A stretch of 64,000 nt of DNA from NCBI GenBank assembly GCA_964414185.1, contig CAYPVK010000001.1, forward strand, positions 1 to 64,000, in the 5' to 3' direction. The notes under the pieces are model-generated. The model was given only the letters and a program-made list of their open reading frames with translations, had not been told where the DNA came from and ran no database searches. This document shows, one piece after another, positions 51,289 through 60,110 of the stretch. The DNA is from UBA7488 sp964414185. Its GTDB lineage: Bacteria > Pseudomonadota > Alphaproteobacteria > CAAHEQ01 > UBA3637. Position 1 is the first letter of the stretch, and every line of letters begins with the position of its first letter. A program made the translations under genes and the position numbers.

Positions 51289-51828
51289 ATGCACGCTTGG
51301 CATGAAGTAAAGCTTTACAGCGAATCTCCCGAATTGGTCCCGGCCATTATCGAAATTCCGAAGGGGTCGCAAATTAAATATGAATTGGACAAAGAAAGCG
51401 GCCTTTTAAAAACTGACCGCATTTTATACAGCGCGGTTCATTATCCCGCCAATTACGGGTTTATCCCCCGCAGCTATTGCGAAGACGGCGACCCGCTGGA
51501 TATTTTGGTGCTCGGTCAAGTGGCCGTGACGCCGATGTGCATCATGCGCGCCAAACCGATTGGTGTAATGAAAATGATTGATGGCGGTGAAGCGGATGAT
51601 AAAATCATTGCCGTGCATTATGACGATCCCGAATATTGCCATTATACGCATATTGATCAATTGCCGCCCCATACGCTCAGAATGTTGCGCCAATTTTTCG
51701 AAGATTATAAAGTTTTGGAAAAAAAGGAAGTCAAAATCGAAAGCTTTTTGGGCCCCGATGAAGCCAAACAAGTTATTTTGGATGCGTTTGAATTATATGA
51801 CAAAAGCCGCCGGATGAATAAAATTTAA
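51289..51828 (+). CDS. ppa: Inorganic pyrophosphatase (family I)
   Basis: Hydrolyses pyrophosphate to phosphate, driving biosynthetic reactions. The 179-aa protein has the family signature DGDPLDILVL (metal-binding Asp residues), the early EIPKGSQIKYELDKESGLLK and DRILYSAVHYPANYGFIP, and the DDKIIAV active-site segment. Length matches E. coli Ppa (176). ATG 51289 follows AAAGGA. It is a single gene with its own promoter and terminator. Confidence 0.96.
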   Translation: MHAWHEVKLYSESPELVPAIIEIPKGSQIKYELDKESGLLKTDRILYSAVHYPANYGFIPRSYCEDGDPLDILVLGQVAVTPMCIMRAKPIGVMKMIDGGEADDKIIAVHYDDPEYCHYTHIDQLPPHTLRMLRQFFEDYKVLEKKEVKIESFLGPDEAKQVILDAFELYDKSRRMNKI

Positions 51829-51858
51829 AACGGCAATCCGATAAATAATCCGATAAAT

Positions 51859-51894
51859 AAAAAGACGCTTAAAAAAAATTAAGCGCCTTTTTTG
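51859..51894 (+). terminator. ppa terminator
   Basis: AAAAGACGCTTAA / TTAAGCGCCTTTT stem (one A-C mismatch) with an A-rich loop and a trailing T run. It may also serve the converging gene at 51911. Confidence 0.75.
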
Positions 51895-51910
51895 GTGTCA
51901 ATTTTATTTT

Positions 51911-52564
51911 TTATCTGTTCAAATGGCCGGCGGGAGCGTCCGGATGCGATAAAATCGTGAACGATTTGGCAATGTCTTTAAAGGTCGGTAACAATTGTTG
52001 CGCCGTTTTGTAACGGCCGAAAATAAAATCTTCGGGCGTATGGCGGCCGATGCGCGCTTCGCGTTCTTTAACCCGTTGCAACGCTTCTTCGGGTGAACAA
52101 TCCATAAATACCAAATTCGTTTCGTATCCGTTATTGTTCAAATACTTGTACAAATCCAAATGCGCGAGGTTTAACGAATGTTCAAACACGATATTACAAC
52201 GGCGCCGTAAGGCGCGTTCCAACAATTCATATCCGATGACACGGGCGGGCATTTCGAATTTTTCGAACGCTTTGGCAAGACCTTCTTCCCGAGCGGTTTT
52301 TTCATATTCGGGCAATTGTTTCATAATCGCATCAAATTGGATGCGGACGGTATTTTTGCGCGGGTTGTGGTCGATATAAGTTGTTTTCCCCGACCCCGGA
52401 ATGCCCGAAACATGAATGAACAACGGTGCTTCCAACGACGAAAATTTCGGCGGTTCGGGCAAAAAAGAATTGATTAAAGCTTCCGTTTGAGAATTTGAAA
52501 TCGTTTGATAATCGTAATCGACAAGTGACGAAATTTGAGGTAAAATCGTTTGAATATTTGACAT
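51911..52564 (-). CDS. Zeta-toxin-like P-loop kinase (no antitoxin seen)
   Basis: A 217-aa P-loop protein with Walker A GIPGSGKTTYIDHNP (about 53-67), an Asp-containing strand (VRIQFDAIMKQ) and a distal basic helix with RVKEREARIGRH, as in zeta-toxin/UDP-GlcNAc kinase and related AAA_33 kinases. Classic zeta toxins come with an epsilon antitoxin gene; none is adjacent. It may therefore be a housekeeping or chromosomal relative rather than a toxin. ATG 52564 has no good RBS. Confidence 0.75.
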   Translation of the reverse strand: MSNIQTILPQISSLVDYDYQTISNSQTEALINSFLPEPPKFSSLEAPLFIHVSGIPGSGKTTYIDHNPRKNTVRIQFDAIMKQLPEYEKTAREEGLAKAFEKFEMPARVIGYELLERALRRRCNIVFEHSLNLAHLDLYKYLNNNGYETNLVFMDCSPEEALQRVKEREARIGRHTPEDFIFGRYKTAQQLLPTFKDIAKSFTILSHPDAPAGHLNR

Positions 52565-52686
52565 TATTTTTTTGATTTAAATCTTTTCTGAATTAATAAC
52601 GTATTTTATTGTATCACACAACAGGCAAAAAGTAAACAAAAATTTGAACCCTTTGCGACAATGCCGTAAAACATTTGCGCGAATTT

Positions 52687-52716
52687 CAAAACGGCCGTAA
52701 AACGCAGCCGTTTTTT
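52687..52716 (+). terminator. Terminator-like hairpin upstream of kdsB
   Basis: AAAACGGC / GCCGTTTT with a 10-nt loop, followed by TT. Being upstream of the kdsB promoter and in a divergent region, it ends no obvious transcript; it may insulate the promoter. Confidence 0.35.
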
Positions 52717-52719
52717 ATC

Positions 52720-52748
52720 TTGCCAAGCCCATAAAAGTGTATTACACT
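52720..52748 (+). promoter_or_regulatory. Predicted kdsB promoter
   Basis: TTGCCA (52720-52725), a 17-bp spacer and TACACT (52743-52748), 39 nt before the kdsB ATG. Confidence 0.55.
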
Positions 52749-52787
52749 GCCCTATACAAGGTATCCACATCATGAAAGGAGAAGATT

Positions 52788-53597
52788 ATGTCTATAGCTA
52801 TTGTTATCCCCGCGCGGTATGCATCTACCCGTTTGCCGAAAAAACCGTTGATTAAAATCGCCGGCAAAGAAATGGTTTTGCGCGTGTACGATATTGCGAA
52901 AAAAGCAATGGAAGGGTTGCAAGATTGCACGGCCGTCGTGGCAACCGACCACCAAGAAATTTACGATTTTTGCGCTGAACATAATGTTCCCGTCGTGATG
53001 ACCGATCCGAATTGCCCGACCGGTTCCGACCGCGTGTGTGAAGCGTTGGCGCAGTTGCCGCACATGCCCGATTTCGTCGTAAATTTGCAAGGCGACAATC
53101 CGTTATGCCCGCCTTGGTTCGTGCGCCAAATGATTGACGCTTATTTGCAAAATCCCGAACAAACGCAAGTTGTCACGCCCGCCGTGCATTTGACATGGGA
53201 AGCGCTTGACAATTTGCGCGAATCCAAAAAAACGACGCCGTTTTCGGGCACGACCGTTACGTTTGACGATGACCATTTTGCGTTGTGGTTTTCCAAAAAT
53301 ATCATTCCCGCGATTCAAAAAGAACCCAAATGGCGCGAAGCGTTGCCGATGTCGCCGAATTTCCGCCATATCGGTTTGTACGGATACCGTACCGATACGT
53401 TGCACCGTTTTGTGAAATTGCCGCAAGGGCGGATTGAAAAAATCGAAGGGTTGGAACAGCTGAGATTCTTGGAAAACCGTATTCCGATTAAAATCGTCGA
53501 AGTCGATTATAAAGGCCGCCCCGCGATGAACGGCGTTGACAGTCCCGAAGACCGCGACAAAGCCGAACGCTTAATCAATCAATACGGTGAATTTTAA
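52788..53597 (+). CDS. kdsB: 3-deoxy-manno-octulosonate (KDO) cytidylyltransferase
   Basis: Activates KDO as CMP-KDO for lipid A-core assembly. The 269-aa nucleotidyltransferase has the CTP-binding IPARYASTRLPKKPL motif (8-22), ATDHQEIY, TGSDRVCEA and NLQGDNP (metal Asp). E. coli KdsB is 248 aa. ATG 52788 follows AAAGGAG. It is followed 21 nt later by a histidine phosphatase gene, probably in the same operon. Its presence shows that this organism makes LPS. Confidence 0.92.
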   Translation: MSIAIVIPARYASTRLPKKPLIKIAGKEMVLRVYDIAKKAMEGLQDCTAVVATDHQEIYDFCAEHNVPVVMTDPNCPTGSDRVCEALAQLPHMPDFVVNLQGDNPLCPPWFVRQMIDAYLQNPEQTQVVTPAVHLTWEALDNLRESKKTTPFSGTTVTFDDDHFALWFSKNIIPAIQKEPKWREALPMSPNFRHIGLYGYRTDTLHRFVKLPQGRIEKIEGLEQLRFLENRIPIKIVEVDYKGRPAMNGVDSPEDRDKAERLINQYGEF

Positions 53598-53618
53598 TAT
53601 AAAAAACGGAGGAATAAT

Positions 53619-54233
53619 ATGACGACTCGTTTTATCATTGCCCGTCACGGCAACACGTTTAACAAAGGCGAAACGCCGACCCGCGTCGGTGCCAGAACGG
53701 ATTTGCCGTTGGTGCAAAGCGGTTTGGAACAAGGGCAACGTTTGGGCAAATATTTGCGCGATAACAATTTATGGCCCGATGACGTGTATGCCGCGCCGCT
53801 GAAACGCACAATGCAAACGGCCGCGGCGGCGGGATTGGAAAATGTCAAACCGTATGAAGGATTCCGCGAAATTGATTACGGCCCCGATGAAAATAAAACC
53901 GAAGATGTCGTTATCGCCCGTATCGGACAAGCGGCGATTGACGCTTGGAACGCCGATGCGACGGTGCCGAACGGATGGCAGGTCGATGTACCGGGTATTA
54001 TCGGAACGTGGGTGGATTTTGCCGATTCTTTAAAGGGGTCAAACAAAACGACTTTGGTCGTATCTTCCAACGGCATTATCCGTTTTGCGCCTTATATAAC
54101 GGGGGATTTTGCCGCGTTTGCCAAGGATCATGAAATCAAAGTCGGCACGGGGTGTTTATGTGTGTTTGAAGAACAAAACGGCAAATGGGTATGTACGGCA
54201 TGGAACGTAAAGCCGCCGAAAGAAGAGGCTTAA
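53619..54233 (+). CDS. Histidine-phosphatase (phosphoglycerate-mutase-like) family protein
   Basis: A 204-aa protein with the family's RHG motif near the N-terminus (IIARHGNTFNKGET, phospho-His10 region), the Arg in APLKRTMQTA, the Glu/Asp in FREIDYGPDE and a C-terminal TTLVVSSNGIIRF in place of the second His motif (usually SHG). The last change, His to Asn, is notable. ATG 53619 follows GGAGG. Co-transcribed with kdsB. The substrate is not predictable; small sugar phosphates are common. Confidence 0.85.
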   Translation: MTTRFIIARHGNTFNKGETPTRVGARTDLPLVQSGLEQGQRLGKYLRDNNLWPDDVYAAPLKRTMQTAAAAGLENVKPYEGFREIDYGPDENKTEDVVIARIGQAAIDAWNADATVPNGWQVDVPGIIGTWVDFADSLKGSNKTTLVVSSNGIIRFAPYITGDFAAFAKDHEIKVGTGCLCVFEEQNGKWVCTAWNVKPPKEEA

Positions 54234-54273
54234 GATACTACATTTTTGCAAATCCTTTGATGGTAAGTAATTT

Positions 54274-55518
54274 ATGTTAACCCCTAATCGAGAGCACAGA
54301 GTATTCTTTATCGACAAACCTCACGGGGGGGGGGGTATGAGATGCTCCCCGCCATTTTCGAACCGTATGATTGCCGATATTGTTTTTGGCATATACTTGG
54401 TTTGTATTATCGTGTTTTTGGCCTTTACAATAGATTTATCCAAGCAAAATGAACGGGAAAACAGGAAATCCGAACCTTTCCCGACAATTTTTAATGAAAA
54501 CGGCATTAACAAAAGTTTTTCCGCAGGCGTGGAAAAATATATATCCGACCATTTGTCGGCACGTGATAAAATGATTGATGGGTATTTTGCCGTTTTATCC
54601 GCATTTGACCGCCGTGGCAATAAACAGGTTTTTATCGGCAAAGACGGGTGGTTGTTCGGCAATTTTGTCGGCAATTCGCATAATTTTGAAATGCTTTCAT
54701 ATTATCAAAGGAAGGTGGGTTTCAGCGTTAGACATTTGGAAAAAATCAAAGCGGATTTGAAACGCTTGAGTGATTGGGCAGCGGCACGCGACATAAAATT
54801 GTATGTTTATTTCCCACCTGACAAACAAACAATTTACAAAGAATATTACCCGCCGTTTATCACGTTGCCCGACGAACCGACTTTGGTAACCGAAGTGGAA
54901 GAATATTTAAAGGGTTCAATCAATATTATTTCGTTGGAAGATGCCTTTTTAAAACATCGGCATCAAGATTTGTTGCACTATAAAACCGAAAGCCATTGGA
55001 CGCCCGCGGGCGCGTATTTGGCTTATCGGCTTATTATGCGGCGGTTGGGGCAAGATTTCCCGCTCTTAAAACCGCTCGGCGAACGGGATATTCGTGTCAC
55101 CAAAACGGCCGAAGTTATCAGCTGTGTCGAAACGGGCGGTTATCGGCGCACATATAAAGGCAACTTGTATAACATGTTGGGCAAACCGTCTTATATTGAT
55201 GTGCATGAACCGCTGTACAAAAAATATACGTTTAAAAATCAAGCGCAAATCAAAACCGATTCGAAACCGCCGTTTGAAACAAGCTTTAATCCGAACGGCC
55301 AAGCGTTAAAAATCTATATCATCGGCGATTCGTATAGTGATTATATAATGCCGTTTTTGTCGGCAACATTTAAAAAGGTTCGCAAAGTGCGCATTAACCA
55401 AGGCGAAGGGGGTATCCGTTTTGACAGCCGCGTATCCGATGTTGAAAACTTTAAACCCGATATTTTGTTGTTGGGCATTTCGGATTTAAAAATGATTGAA
55501 TTATTGAAAATTTGGTGA
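54274..55518 (+). CDS. AlgX/AlgJ-like SGNH O-acetylation protein with 5' poly-G tract
   Basis: About 414 aa if started at ATG 54274. After an N-terminal membrane helix (MIADIVFGIYLVCIIVFLAF) the exported domain has the AlgX/AlgJ features FIGKDGWLFGN, the YFPPDKQTIYKEYYP strand, TESHWTPAGAYLAYR (His-Trp) and IYIIGDSYSDYI (Ser nucleophile), so it likely transfers acetyl to a surface polysaccharide. A run of 11 G (54325-54335) lies in the first codons and ends 1 nt before a second in-frame ATG at 54337. Changes in tract length would shift the upstream frame or alter a poly-G ribosome site. The MBOAT partner follows. Confidence 0.82.
   Translation: MLTPNREHRVFFIDKPHGGGGMRCSPPFSNRMIADIVFGIYLVCIIVFLAFTIDLSKQNERENRKSEPFPTIFNENGINKSFSAGVEKYISDHLSARDKMIDGYFAVLSAFDRRGNKQVFIGKDGWLFGNFVGNSHNFEMLSYYQRKVGFSVRHLEKIKADLKRLSDWAAARDIKLYVYFPPDKQTIYKEYYPPFITLPDEPTLVTEVEEYLKGSINIISLEDAFLKHRHQDLLHYKTESHWTPAGAYLAYRLIMRRLGQDFPLLKPLGERDIRVTKTAEVISCVETGGYRRTYKGNLYNMLGKPSYIDVHEPLYKKYTFKNQAQIKTDSKPPFETSFNPNGQALKIYIIGDSYSDYIMPFLSATFKKVRKVRINQGEGGIRFDSRVSDVENFKPDILLLGISDLKMIELLKIW
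54325..54335 (+). repeat. Poly-G(11) tract, candidate phase-variation site
   Basis: Eleven consecutive G at the 5' end of the AlgX/J-like gene, by far the longest G/C homopolymer noticed in the window (others are 6-7). It encodes Gly residues in the 54274 frame and lies one base before the alternative start ATG 54337. Confidence 0.8.
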
Positions 55519-55523
55519 CAAAG

Positions 55524-56924
55524 ATGTTGTTCAGTTCGTTGACATTTTTGCTTTTCTTTTTGCCGATTGTTTCAATCGTGCATTACATTGTGCCGGCCCG
55601 GTTGCGCAATGTGTTGTTATTGGCGGCCAGTTTGCTGTTTTACGCTTGGGGCGAACCGGCATATGTCGTCGTGATGTTGCTTGTCATATTCATGGCCTAT
55701 GCGGGCGCGTGTGTTATGGGCGCATCAAAAAACGCGAATGCGCGGCTTTATGTATTGATATTCGCGGTTTCGGGCATATTGGGCATGTTGGCGTATTTTA
55801 AATACATGGGCTTTATTTTGCAAAATATGCCGCAGATAAGCGGAATAGACATACCGTTTGTCGAAATCATCATGCCGATCGGGATTTCATTTTATACGTT
55901 CCAAGCCGTTTCTTATCTTGTGGATGTCTATCGGGGCGACGTAGCACCGCAAAAAAATCCGTTTAAAGTTGCGTTGTTTATTTCTTTGTTTCCCCAACTG
56001 GTCGCGGGGCCGATTGTCAAATACCATGACGTGTGCGAACAACTGGACAGGCGCAGCGTTTGTTTTGATTCATTTATAAAGGGGGTAAAGCGTTTTATCA
56101 TCGGGCTCGGTAAAAAAATTATCATTGCCAATACGTTGGGCGAAGTCGTCGATGAAATCTTTGCTTTGCGGGTGAGCGAATTGTCCCCGCAAATTGCTTG
56201 GGTCGGCGCGGCGTTTTATGCCATGCAGCTGTATTACGATTTTTCGGGCTATTCGGATATGGCCATCGGGTTGGGGCATATGTTCGGCTTTAAATTTTTG
56301 GAAAACTTTAATTATCCGTACATTTCCCAATCAATCACTGAATTTTGGCGTCGGTGGCATATGTCGTTGTCCACGTGGTTTAAACAATATGTTTATATTC
56401 CGTTGGGTGGCAATCGCGGCGGCAAAGTTAAAACGTTGCGCAATTTGGCAATCGTGTTCTTTTTAACGGGATTGTGGCACGGCGCCGCTTGGAATTTTAT
56501 CGTTTGGGGGATGTATCACGGTGCGTTTATCATCTTGGAAAAAGCAACCGGTTTGTTCGGGCGGCAAATGACGGTTTTTTCGCGCGCGCTCGGCCATATT
56601 TATTTATTGGGCGTCGTGGTTGTCGGGTGGGTGATTTTCCGTGCGCCCGATTTGACATATGCAGGGCAATATATTCGAATGATGTTCGGGTTATATCAAG
56701 AGCATCCGACCTATACGTTAACTTATTACGTCACATATTGGGCAGGATTCGTTTTTGTTATGGCCGCCCTTTGTTCGACCGGTTTGTTCAAAAATGTGTT
56801 GTTAAATGCGCGGCAAACAACGGCGGTTGTTGTTATCAACGTTTACTTGCTCGGGATGTTCGTATTTTGCTTAATGTCATTGGTAAATGCTTCATATAAC
56901 CCGTTTATTTATTTCAGGTTTTGA
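55524..56924 (+). CDS. MBOAT-family O-acyltransferase (AlgI-like)
   Basis: A 466-aa membrane-bound O-acyltransferase that carries acetyl across the inner membrane for polysaccharide O-acetylation. Family landmarks are the N-terminal MLFSSLTFLLFFLP, FPQLVAGPIVKY, LYYDFSGYSDMAIGLGHMFG, ITEFWRRWHMSLSTWF and the catalytic His in LTGLWHGAAWNFIVWGMYHG. ATG 55524 matches the canonical family start; GTG 55515 and TTG 55512 overlap the upstream stop. It is coupled to the AlgX/J-like gene, forming the known two-part AlgI plus AlgX/J arrangement. Confidence 0.93.
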   Translation: MLFSSLTFLLFFLPIVSIVHYIVPARLRNVLLLAASLLFYAWGEPAYVVVMLLVIFMAYAGACVMGASKNANARLYVLIFAVSGILGMLAYFKYMGFILQNMPQISGIDIPFVEIIMPIGISFYTFQAVSYLVDVYRGDVAPQKNPFKVALFISLFPQLVAGPIVKYHDVCEQLDRRSVCFDSFIKGVKRFIIGLGKKIIIANTLGEVVDEIFALRVSELSPQIAWVGAAFYAMQLYYDFSGYSDMAIGLGHMFGFKFLENFNYPYISQSITEFWRRWHMSLSTWFKQYVYIPLGGNRGGKVKTLRNLAIVFFLTGLWHGAAWNFIVWGMYHGAFIILEKATGLFGRQMTVFSRALGHIYLLGVVVVGWVIFRAPDLTYAGQYIRMMFGLYQEHPTYTLTYYVTYWAGFVFVMAALCSTGLFKNVLLNARQTTAVVVINVYLLGMFVFCLMSLVNASYNPFIYFRF

Positions 56925-57046
56925 TGTACGCCCGCAATCAGGGCACCGTTCAAAGAAAAATACCTTTTGCACATTTGGTGGCGGATGCCGATCGGGTGCG
57001 TTTGCCCGTTAAACCCGCGTATATTGCCGTCGGGACGAAAAAAGTT

Positions 57047-58171
57047 TTAGTTAAAATCGGCGCCGATAGCATCCATGACGGATTTGTATCCTTTTTCGCG
57101 CAACAAGAGACCCAATTCTTTATTAATGCGATTGACGATATTGGGGCCTTCGAAAATCAAAGACGTGTGTATTTGTACCAATGACGCGCCCGCCGTGATT
57201 TTTTCAAGGGCATCTTCTCCGGTAAAAACGCCGCCGCAAGCAATAATCGGCAATTTGCCCATTGTGTTTTGGTAAATGCGCCGGATAAGTTCGGTCGACA
57301 TGTCAAAAACGGGTTTCCCCGACAAAACGCCGATGTGGTAGTATTTTTTGTCTTGCAACAATTTTCTGGAATGTTTGGATAAAGATTGCCCGCCGGCAAC
57401 GATGACGCCGTCGATTTCGCCCTCTGTCAATGTGTTGCAGACCAATCCCACTTCCATCGGTGTGATATCCAACGGCAATTTAACCAATACTTTGGGCGTT
57501 TGAATCGGAGCCGCCAATTGTACGGCTTTTTTAACTTCTTTGATAATCGGCAAAAGAGTCGATTTATCCGAAATGATGGTGCTCAATTCGGTATCGGGAT
57601 GCGAAAAATTCAACACGATGTAATCGCAATAGGGCGCAACCTTTTGCGCCATCATCGTGAATTCTTTTTCATAGGTCATCAAATGCCCTTGTTTGACATT
57701 TTCCGATTCGAACGGCGTGGACGTGGCAATGTTGATGCCGATAATGTGCGGTAAATGCCGCCGGGCTGTCAAAACGGGAATCATCTTTGAAATGCCGGGA
57801 TTGCGATACCCCAACGGTTGCATCAAAATGGCTTTGTCGCGCATCAGGTAATATGCCTTAGAATTGGGCATTTCTTTTTCCAAAGTGTATGAACCGAATT
57901 CGCCGAACCCGAATCCGATTTGAATCAAACCGTCGATTAAAGTGCCTTTTTTGTCAATTCCCGCCGCCACGCCGATAGGGTTTTTGAACGTTAAACCCAA
58001 AACATTCACTTTTAAAACCGGGTCATATATGTTTTTAATCGGAAATGCGCCGTCGCGAATGCCGAAAGACATCAAACGCTTCGAAAATTTTAAGCTGAAT
58101 TTGCTGGTAACCCACCATATCAAATTGAATAATAAATTTGTAAAGGTAACGTTTAAATATCTTCTTTTCAT
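57047..58171 (-). CDS. Dihydroorotate dehydrogenase-like protein with altered active site
   Basis: A 374-aa FMN-barrel protein of the class 2 PyrD family: LGLTFKNPIGVAAGIDKKGTL, HIGVLSGKPVFDMSTELIRR and IIACGGVFTGEDALEKITAGAS all align with PyrD. The substrate site does not: the NISSPNT motif with the catalytic Ser is NFSHPDT (Ser to His, Asn to Asp), ATNTT is VAGGQ, and the GTVTPRPQPGNP segment is GSYTLEKEMPNS. The N-terminus has a hydrophobic membrane-associating segment as in class 2 enzymes. It lies 3 nt after metG in the same operon. It may use another substrate or be a diverged pyrD; a normal pyrD could be elsewhere. Confidence 0.8.
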   Translation of the reverse strand: MKRRYLNVTFTNLLFNLIWWVTSKFSLKFSKRLMSFGIRDGAFPIKNIYDPVLKVNVLGLTFKNPIGVAAGIDKKGTLIDGLIQIGFGFGEFGSYTLEKEMPNSKAYYLMRDKAILMQPLGYRNPGISKMIPVLTARRHLPHIIGINIATSTPFESENVKQGHLMTYEKEFTMMAQKVAPYCDYIVLNFSHPDTELSTIISDKSTLLPIIKEVKKAVQLAAPIQTPKVLVKLPLDITPMEVGLVCNTLTEGEIDGVIVAGGQSLSKHSRKLLQDKKYYHIGVLSGKPVFDMSTELIRRIYQNTMGKLPIIACGGVFTGEDALEKITAGASLVQIHTSLIFEGPNIVNRINKELGLLLREKGYKSVMDAIGADFN

Positions 58172-58174
58172 TAT

Positions 58175-59866
58175 TTATTCCGTTTCTTTGTATTTTATAC
58201 GCAATTCTTCCAACCGTTCGGGCGCAATTTTGGAAAACAGCGGATCGGACGGGTTGATTTTATCGCCGTCTTTCAATGTTTTCAAAAAGCCGTCGGTTTT
58301 CCCTTCCGGCCAAACAAAATCGGCCGGCTTATTCAAAACCGCCAACATTTTTTCGGCCGTTTGCGGCATAATCGGTGCCGATAAATTGGCATACAAATAA
58401 ATCAAGTTAAGCGCCGTATTTAAAATCGTGCCGGCACGCGCTTTGTCGGTTTTGGCCGCTTTCCAAGGTTCCGTTTTGGCAATGTAATTGTTGCCCGCAA
58501 CGAACAATTCGCGCAAAGCCCCCATCGCTTTTCGAAATTCCAATCCGTCCAAGTATGACGTGTACGAAGCGACCAATTCGTCCACCGTTTCATACAGTGC
58601 CGTTTCATCTTCGGTCAAATCGCCTATCGGCGGGACTTGTTCGCCGAAATTGTTGAGTGTCATTTTCAAAACGCGGTTGATGAAATTGCCCAAAACGTCA
58701 TTCAAATCTTTGTTAATGACGGATGCAAACAATTCAAACGAAAAGGATGAATCGTCCGATTCGGGCGCATTGGCCATTAACCAGTAACGCCAATAATCGG
58801 CGGGGAATTCTTCCAATGCCGCATCCAAAAAGATGCCGCGCTGTGCCGATTTGGAAAATTTGCCGCCGGCAAAATTCAAGTAGTTAAAGCCTTTTAAAAA
58901 TGAAACTTCCGTCCAAGCTTCGCGCGACCCGCGCAAAGTGGCCGGGAATGTAATTGAGTGGAACGGAATGTTGTCTTTGCCCATAAATTCGGTATGGCGC
59001 ACGTCGGGCGCATTTAACCACCAATCTTCCCAATTGCGGTTATCTTTGTCCATGTCCGCCCATTGTTTCGTAATGCCGATATACCCGATAGGCGCATCAA
59101 ACCACACATAGAAGACTTTGTTTTCAAAACCATTCCGCGGCACGGCAAAACCCCATTTTAAATCGCGCGTGATACCGCGTTCTTTTAAGCCTTCCTTGAG
59201 CCATTTTTTCGCCGTCGTATAGGCAATATCGGGCCAAATGCCGCGTTTGGTTTCAATCCAATTTTCAAGCTCTTCTTGCATTTTGGGCAATTGCAAAAAC
59301 AAATGCTTGGTCGGGCGGATTTCGATGTTTGTGCTGCCCGAAATGCTTGAACGCGGGTTGATTAAATCGGTCGGGTCCAATAATTTCGTGCAATTTTCGC
59401 ATTGGTCGCCTTTGGCTTTGTCATACCCGCAATGCGGACACGTGCCGATGACATAGCTGTCGGGCAAATAACGGTCTTCGTCAATCGAATAAACTTGATT
59501 CGTTGTGCGTTCTTCAATCAAGCCGTTTTTTTCCAAATCGTGGAAAATGCGATAAACGATTTCTTTGTTTTGTTCGGAGCTTGTTTGTCCGAAATAATCA
59601 AACGACAAATTAAACCCTTCATATAATGCTGCTTGGCGGTCATGATATTTTTTGCAATAATCGCGCACGTTAATACTCTCTTTAATCGCGCCGACTTCCG
59701 ACGAAGTGCCATGGTCATCAGTGCCGCAGACAAGCAAAACCTGCTCGCCCTTTTGGCGCAAAAATCGGGCATATACGTCAGACGGCAGCAGGCATCCGAC
59801 CAAATGCCCCAGGTGGGGCAAGCCGTTAACGTATGGTAAAGCCGAAGTAATCAAATGTTTTGTCAT
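58175..59866 (-). CDS. metG: Methionyl-tRNA synthetase
   Basis: Charges tRNA-Met. The 563-aa class I enzyme has the HIGH motif LPYVNGLPHLGHLVG (HLGH), the zinc knuckle CPHCGYDKAKGDQCENC (about 142-158), the KMSKS motif in the form KFSKS (GGKFSKSAQRG, about residue 338) and a helical anticodon-binding domain. There is no C-terminal tRNA-binding domain, as in the shorter MetG forms. ATG 59866 follows AAAGGGATGAG. The DHODH-like gene follows 3 nt downstream. Confidence 0.96.
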   Translation of the reverse strand: MTKHLITSALPYVNGLPHLGHLVGCLLPSDVYARFLRQKGEQVLLVCGTDDHGTSSEVGAIKESINVRDYCKKYHDRQAALYEGFNLSFDYFGQTSSEQNKEIVYRIFHDLEKNGLIEERTTNQVYSIDEDRYLPDSYVIGTCPHCGYDKAKGDQCENCTKLLDPTDLINPRSSISGSTNIEIRPTKHLFLQLPKMQEELENWIETKRGIWPDIAYTTAKKWLKEGLKERGITRDLKWGFAVPRNGFENKVFYVWFDAPIGYIGITKQWADMDKDNRNWEDWWLNAPDVRHTEFMGKDNIPFHSITFPATLRGSREAWTEVSFLKGFNYLNFAGGKFSKSAQRGIFLDAALEEFPADYWRYWLMANAPESDDSSFSFELFASVINKDLNDVLGNFINRVLKMTLNNFGEQVPPIGDLTEDETALYETVDELVASYTSYLDGLEFRKAMGALRELFVAGNNYIAKTEPWKAAKTDKARAGTILNTALNLIYLYANLSAPIMPQTAEKMLAVLNKPADFVWPEGKTDGFLKTLKDGDKINPSDPLFSKIAPERLEELRIKYKETE

Positions 59867-60038
59867 ATCTCATCCCTTTTCATAACAAGTGTTTAAAGCG
59901 TTTTTTCCTTTGGAATCGGGGGACGGCGAAAGCCTGTCGTTTCCTTAAAATCCGTTGCCGGGCGAAAGGATAAAAATACCCGATTAAATTCCCTTTTTTT
60001 CCGATTATATGCAAAAATTAAAAAAACTGCAAGAAAAC

Positions 60039-60067
60039 TTGATTTTTATTTTGAATTAATATATAGT
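60039..60067 (+). promoter_or_regulatory. Predicted rpoZ-rsh promoter
   Basis: TTGATT (60039-60044), a 17-bp spacer and TATAGT (60062-60067), about 40 nt before rpoZ. Confidence 0.6.
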
Positions 60068-60110
60068 TTATCCATTCATTCGTAACAGATATTTAAGAAA
60101 GGGTAGTCAA

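Noticed and set aside
56921..57184. Plus-strand 87-aa open frame after the MBOAT gene
   Set aside because: Most of it is antisense to the DHODH-like gene and it has no RBS or recognisable protein features.
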